Shown here: positions 4,408 to 6,175 of the stretch, piece after piece
Layout: each line of letters opens with the position of its first letter
Numbering within the stretch: position 1 is the first letter of the stretch
Assembly: GCA_031262335.1 (NCBI GenBank)
Contig: JAISHX010000086.1
Span: 1 to 6,175 of the forward strand
DNA from: Clostridiales bacterium
GTDB lineage: Bacteria > Bacillota > Clostridia > Lachnospirales > WRAX01
Direction of reading: 5' to 3'
DNA: 6,175 nucleotides
The notes under the pieces: model-generated
What the model was told of the DNA's origin: nothing
Database searches by the model: none
What the model saw: only the letters and a program-made list of their open reading frames with translations
Translations under genes and position numbers: made by a program

Positions 4408-4844
4408 GCCGCCGGCAAGACCGTGAACGTGCCTTTAAGATTATATTTTCGGTACATTTTAATGCGGAACCGATGCAAGACGCAATAAATTCATACTTTG
4501 CAAACTTTGACGACTGCGACGAAACCATTGATGCACCTGAACTCGAATATGTCGAGAAAGTTTGTTTCGGTACGCATGAACATCTTTCCGAAATTGACGC
4601 GCTTATTTCAAAAAGTGCAGAGGGCTGGGATTTGGAGCGTTTTTCATCAGTAGACTTGATGATTTTGCGGGTAGCTGTTTTTGAAATGCTTTTTATTGAA
4701 GATATTCCTGTCGGTGTTTCGGTAAATGAGGCTGTTGAACTTGCAAAAGTCTTTTCATTGGATAATTCTCCTTCTTTTATTAACGGTGTTTTGAGTGAAA
4801 TTTCCGAGATAATCGGTATCGGAAGAAAAGGACATAAAAAATAA
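4404..4844 (+). CDS. nusB: Transcription antitermination factor NusB
   Basis: NusB binds boxA RNA together with ribosomal protein S10 (NusE) and keeps RNA polymerase processive on rRNA operons. The 146-residue, all-helical protein shows the family pattern: the basic N-terminal helix RRQDRERAFKIIF (3-15) that forms the RNA-binding face, GWDLERFSSVDLMILRVAVFEM spread over 74-95, the VSVNEAVELAKVF helix (105-117) and SFINGVL (124-130). The start ATG overlaps the Asp23-gene stop as ATGA. No strong Shine-Dalgarno sequence is visible in front, so translation probably depends on coupling. The stop overlaps the xseA start as TAATG. A short basic tail (RKGHKK) ends the protein. Confidence 0.96.
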   Translation: MSRRQDRERAFKIIFSVHFNAEPMQDAINSYFANFDDCDETIDAPELEYVEKVCFGTHEHLSEIDALISKSAEGWDLERFSSVDLMILRVAVFEMLFIEDIPVGVSVNEAVELAKVFSLDNSPSFINGVLSEISEIIGIGRKGHKK

Positions 4845-5950
4845 TGAAGCGCGTTGTTTCGGTATCATTACTGACAAGATATATAAAAGATTTATTAGAC
4901 GAAGATATTTTACTTTCAGGTATTTTTATAAGCGGCGAAATTTCAAATTTCAAAGACCACTCTTCAGGGCATTTGTTTTTCACACTAAAAGACAGTTCGG
5001 CAGAAATTACTGCGGTTATGTTCTCCAACGATGCGGACACACTTACGTTCCGCCCGAAAAACGGTGACAGTGTTGTTGCCGCCGGAGCTGTTTCTGTTTA
5101 TGAAAAAACAGGGCGTTATCAGCTTTACATTAAAAGAATGGAGCCTGTTGGCAAAGGTACTTACGCGCTAAATTTTGAAAAAACAAAACAAGAACTTGAA
5201 AACTTAGGTATATTTTCACGCAAACGCCCTCTTCCGAAATTTCCGAAAACAATTGCCGTTATTACAAGTCCGGACGGTGCCGCCGTACGCGATATAATAA
5301 ATGTGTCTTTAAGGCGTTTTCCCGCAATAAAGATTATTGTTGTGCCGGCTCTCGTTCAGGGTGCATTTGCAGAAGAAAGCCTTGTAAACGGAATCGGACT
5401 TGCAAACATGACAGACGCGGATTTGATTATTATTGGGCGCGGCGGCGGAAGCACAGAAGAGCTTGACGCATTTAACGGACGCAACTTGGCAATTGCTGTT
5501 TTTAATTCAAAAATTCCGGTGGTATCGGCAGTCGGACACGAAACAGACTTTACTATTTGCGACTTTGCGGCAGACGTCCGCGCCGCAACTCCGTCTGCCG
5601 CCGCTGAAATTGCTATTCCGGAAGCGGAGGCAATTTTGTATTCTTCTGTTGATACTTTTACTGTCATTGAGCGTGAAATGTTCACACGCCTTGAAAAGTG
5701 TAAGTCGGAAATTCACTCAACCGAAAATGCAATACTATCGAGTATACGGCGTAAATTGCAAACATCTGCGCAAAAATTGAAAAATGCGGCAGACAGACTT
5801 AATGCTCTTTCTCCGTTTGCTGTGCTTTTGCGCGGTTACGCTGTTGTGGACGGCAAGACTGATATTTCTCAGGTATATGTCGGGGAAAATGTAACCGTTC
5901 GTATGAACGGCGGATATTTCACCGCAAAAATTACCGAAAAAGGAGTTTAG
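4844..5950 (+). CDS. xseA: Exonuclease VII large subunit (short coiled-coil form)
   Basis: XseA is the catalytic subunit of exonuclease VII, which degrades single-stranded DNA from both ends to acid-insoluble oligonucleotides and acts in repair. Residues 1-100 form the N-terminal OB-fold (SLLTRYIKDLL, GEISNFKDHSSGHLFFTLKD). Then come the linker GKGTYALNFEKTKQELENLG and the catalytic core: PKTIAVITSPDGAAVRDI (134-151), DLIIIGRGGGSTEELDAFN (193-211) and AVGHETDFTICDFAADVRA spanning 229-247, then ATPSAAAE (248-255). The C-terminal SPFAVLLRGYAVV (323-335) is typical. At 368 residues it is shorter than E. coli or B. subtilis XseA (about 450). The deficit lies in the helical arm, only about 65 residues between SAAAE and SPFAV, which in characterised enzymes carries the small subunits. 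The start ATG overlaps the nusB stop by 1 nt, with AAAAGGA at 4826-4832. xseB follows after 1 nt. Confidence 0.96.
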   Translation: MKRVVSVSLLTRYIKDLLDEDILLSGIFISGEISNFKDHSSGHLFFTLKDSSAEITAVMFSNDADTLTFRPKNGDSVVAAGAVSVYEKTGRYQLYIKRMEPVGKGTYALNFEKTKQELENLGIFSRKRPLPKFPKTIAVITSPDGAAVRDIINVSLRRFPAIKIIVVPALVQGAFAEESLVNGIGLANMTDADLIIIGRGGGSTEELDAFNGRNLAIAVFNSKIPVVSAVGHETDFTICDFAADVRAATPSAAAEIAIPEAEAILYSSVDTFTVIEREMFTRLEKCKSEIHSTENAILSSIRRKLQTSAQKLKNAADRLNALSPFAVLLRGYAVVDGKTDISQVYVGENVTVRMNGGYFTAKITEKGV

Positions 5951-5951
5951 T

Positions 5952-6175
5952 ATGACGCTTGAAACCGCTCTTGACAGACTTAACGAAATAGCCGGTATAA
6001 TGGAGTCTGATTCTATAGGTTTGAGTGAAAGTGTTGCGTTATATGAAGAAGGAACAAAACTGCTTTCCGTATGTACCGAACTTCTTTCGACTGCGGAAGC
6101 GCAAGTCATGCTTGCACGCGACAGCGGAACAAGTGTGATTTTAGAACGTTTTGTCTGTAGTGAGAAAGGAACGGA
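5952..6175 (+). CDS. xseB: Exonuclease VII small subunit (3' end cut by window edge)
   Basis: The frame opens at ATG 5952, one base after the xseA stop, with AGGAG at 5941-5945. It stays open for 74 codons to the window end with no stop. The protein starts MTLETALDRLNEIAGIMESD and continues SIGLSESVALYEEGTKLLSV, then CTELLSTAEAQVM. This is the XseB signature: a first helix with L-E-I spacing, an acidic turn, S-L-x-x-S-V-x-L-Y-E-E-G, and a second helix with Cys and AE. XseB forms a helical hairpin that packs on the XseA coiled coil and is needed for exonuclease VII activity. Family members are about 70-90 residues, so the stop should be close to the window edge. The 18 or so residues after the helical hairpin (ARDSGTSVILERFVCSEKGT) are not recognisable as a conserved part. 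Confidence 0.93.
   Translation, partial: MTLETALDRLNEIAGIMESDSIGLSESVALYEEGTKLLSVCTELLSTAEAQVMLARDSGTSVILERFVCSEKGT

Noticed and set aside
5356..5685. 109-codon open frame on the - strand within xseA
   Set aside because: It lies entirely antisense to the conserved catalytic core of XseA, has no recognisable domain, and is a codon-composition shadow. The same holds for the - strand frames over dapB, nusB and the xseA 5' end.

Overview
The window reads as ordinary chromosome of a low-to-middle GC, Gram-positive-type anaerobe of the class Clostridia, most likely near Oscillospiraceae/Ruminococcaceae. The reasons are the gene order Asp23-family gene, nusB, xseA, xseB, the zinc-ribbon form of MscL, the secreted-type ComEC-like metallohydrolase, and a palindrome-rich intergenic element of a kind I associate with that group. 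The taxonomy is inferred from gene style and not from a search. All genes are on the + strand.

Layout. (1) 1-648: the 3' part of a metallo-beta-lactamase-fold hydrolase, related to the ComEC C-terminal domain. (2) 649-878: an intergenic stretch filled with five successive inverted repeats. (3) 879-2467: dapA followed, with a 1-nt overlap, by a signal peptidase I-like gene whose product lacks the catalytic lysine and carries a long, very basic, acid-free N-terminal tail. (4) 2468-2690: a regulatory/structural gap with two canonical ParB-binding parS sites centred 53 bp apart, then a probable promoter with dyads upstream of mscL. (5) 2691-3996: mscL, with a C-terminal zinc ribbon, overlapping dapB, which starts at TTG. 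(6) 4015-6175: a tightly packed operon of an Asp23/YqhY-like gene, nusB, xseA and a 3'-truncated xseB.

How the genes fit together. DapA and DapB catalyse the two consecutive steps of the diaminopimelate/lysine pathway and feed peptidoglycan and lysine synthesis. Here they are separated by two membrane-protein genes and a parS pair. The Asp23-nusB-xseA-xseB block matches the conserved Firmicutes cluster (B. subtilis yqhY-nusB-folD-xseA-xseB), without folD here. It combines transcription antitermination (NusB), DNA repair nuclease (exonuclease VII) and an envelope/lipid-linked Asp23 protein. Overlaps of 1-8 nt and gaps of 1-18 nt imply translational coupling from mscL to xseB.

I see no mobile element, CRISPR array, tRNA or rRNA, and no clear new multi-gene system. 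The points most worth a second look are the degenerate signal peptidase, the paired parS sites, the palindrome island and the shortened exonuclease VII large subunit.
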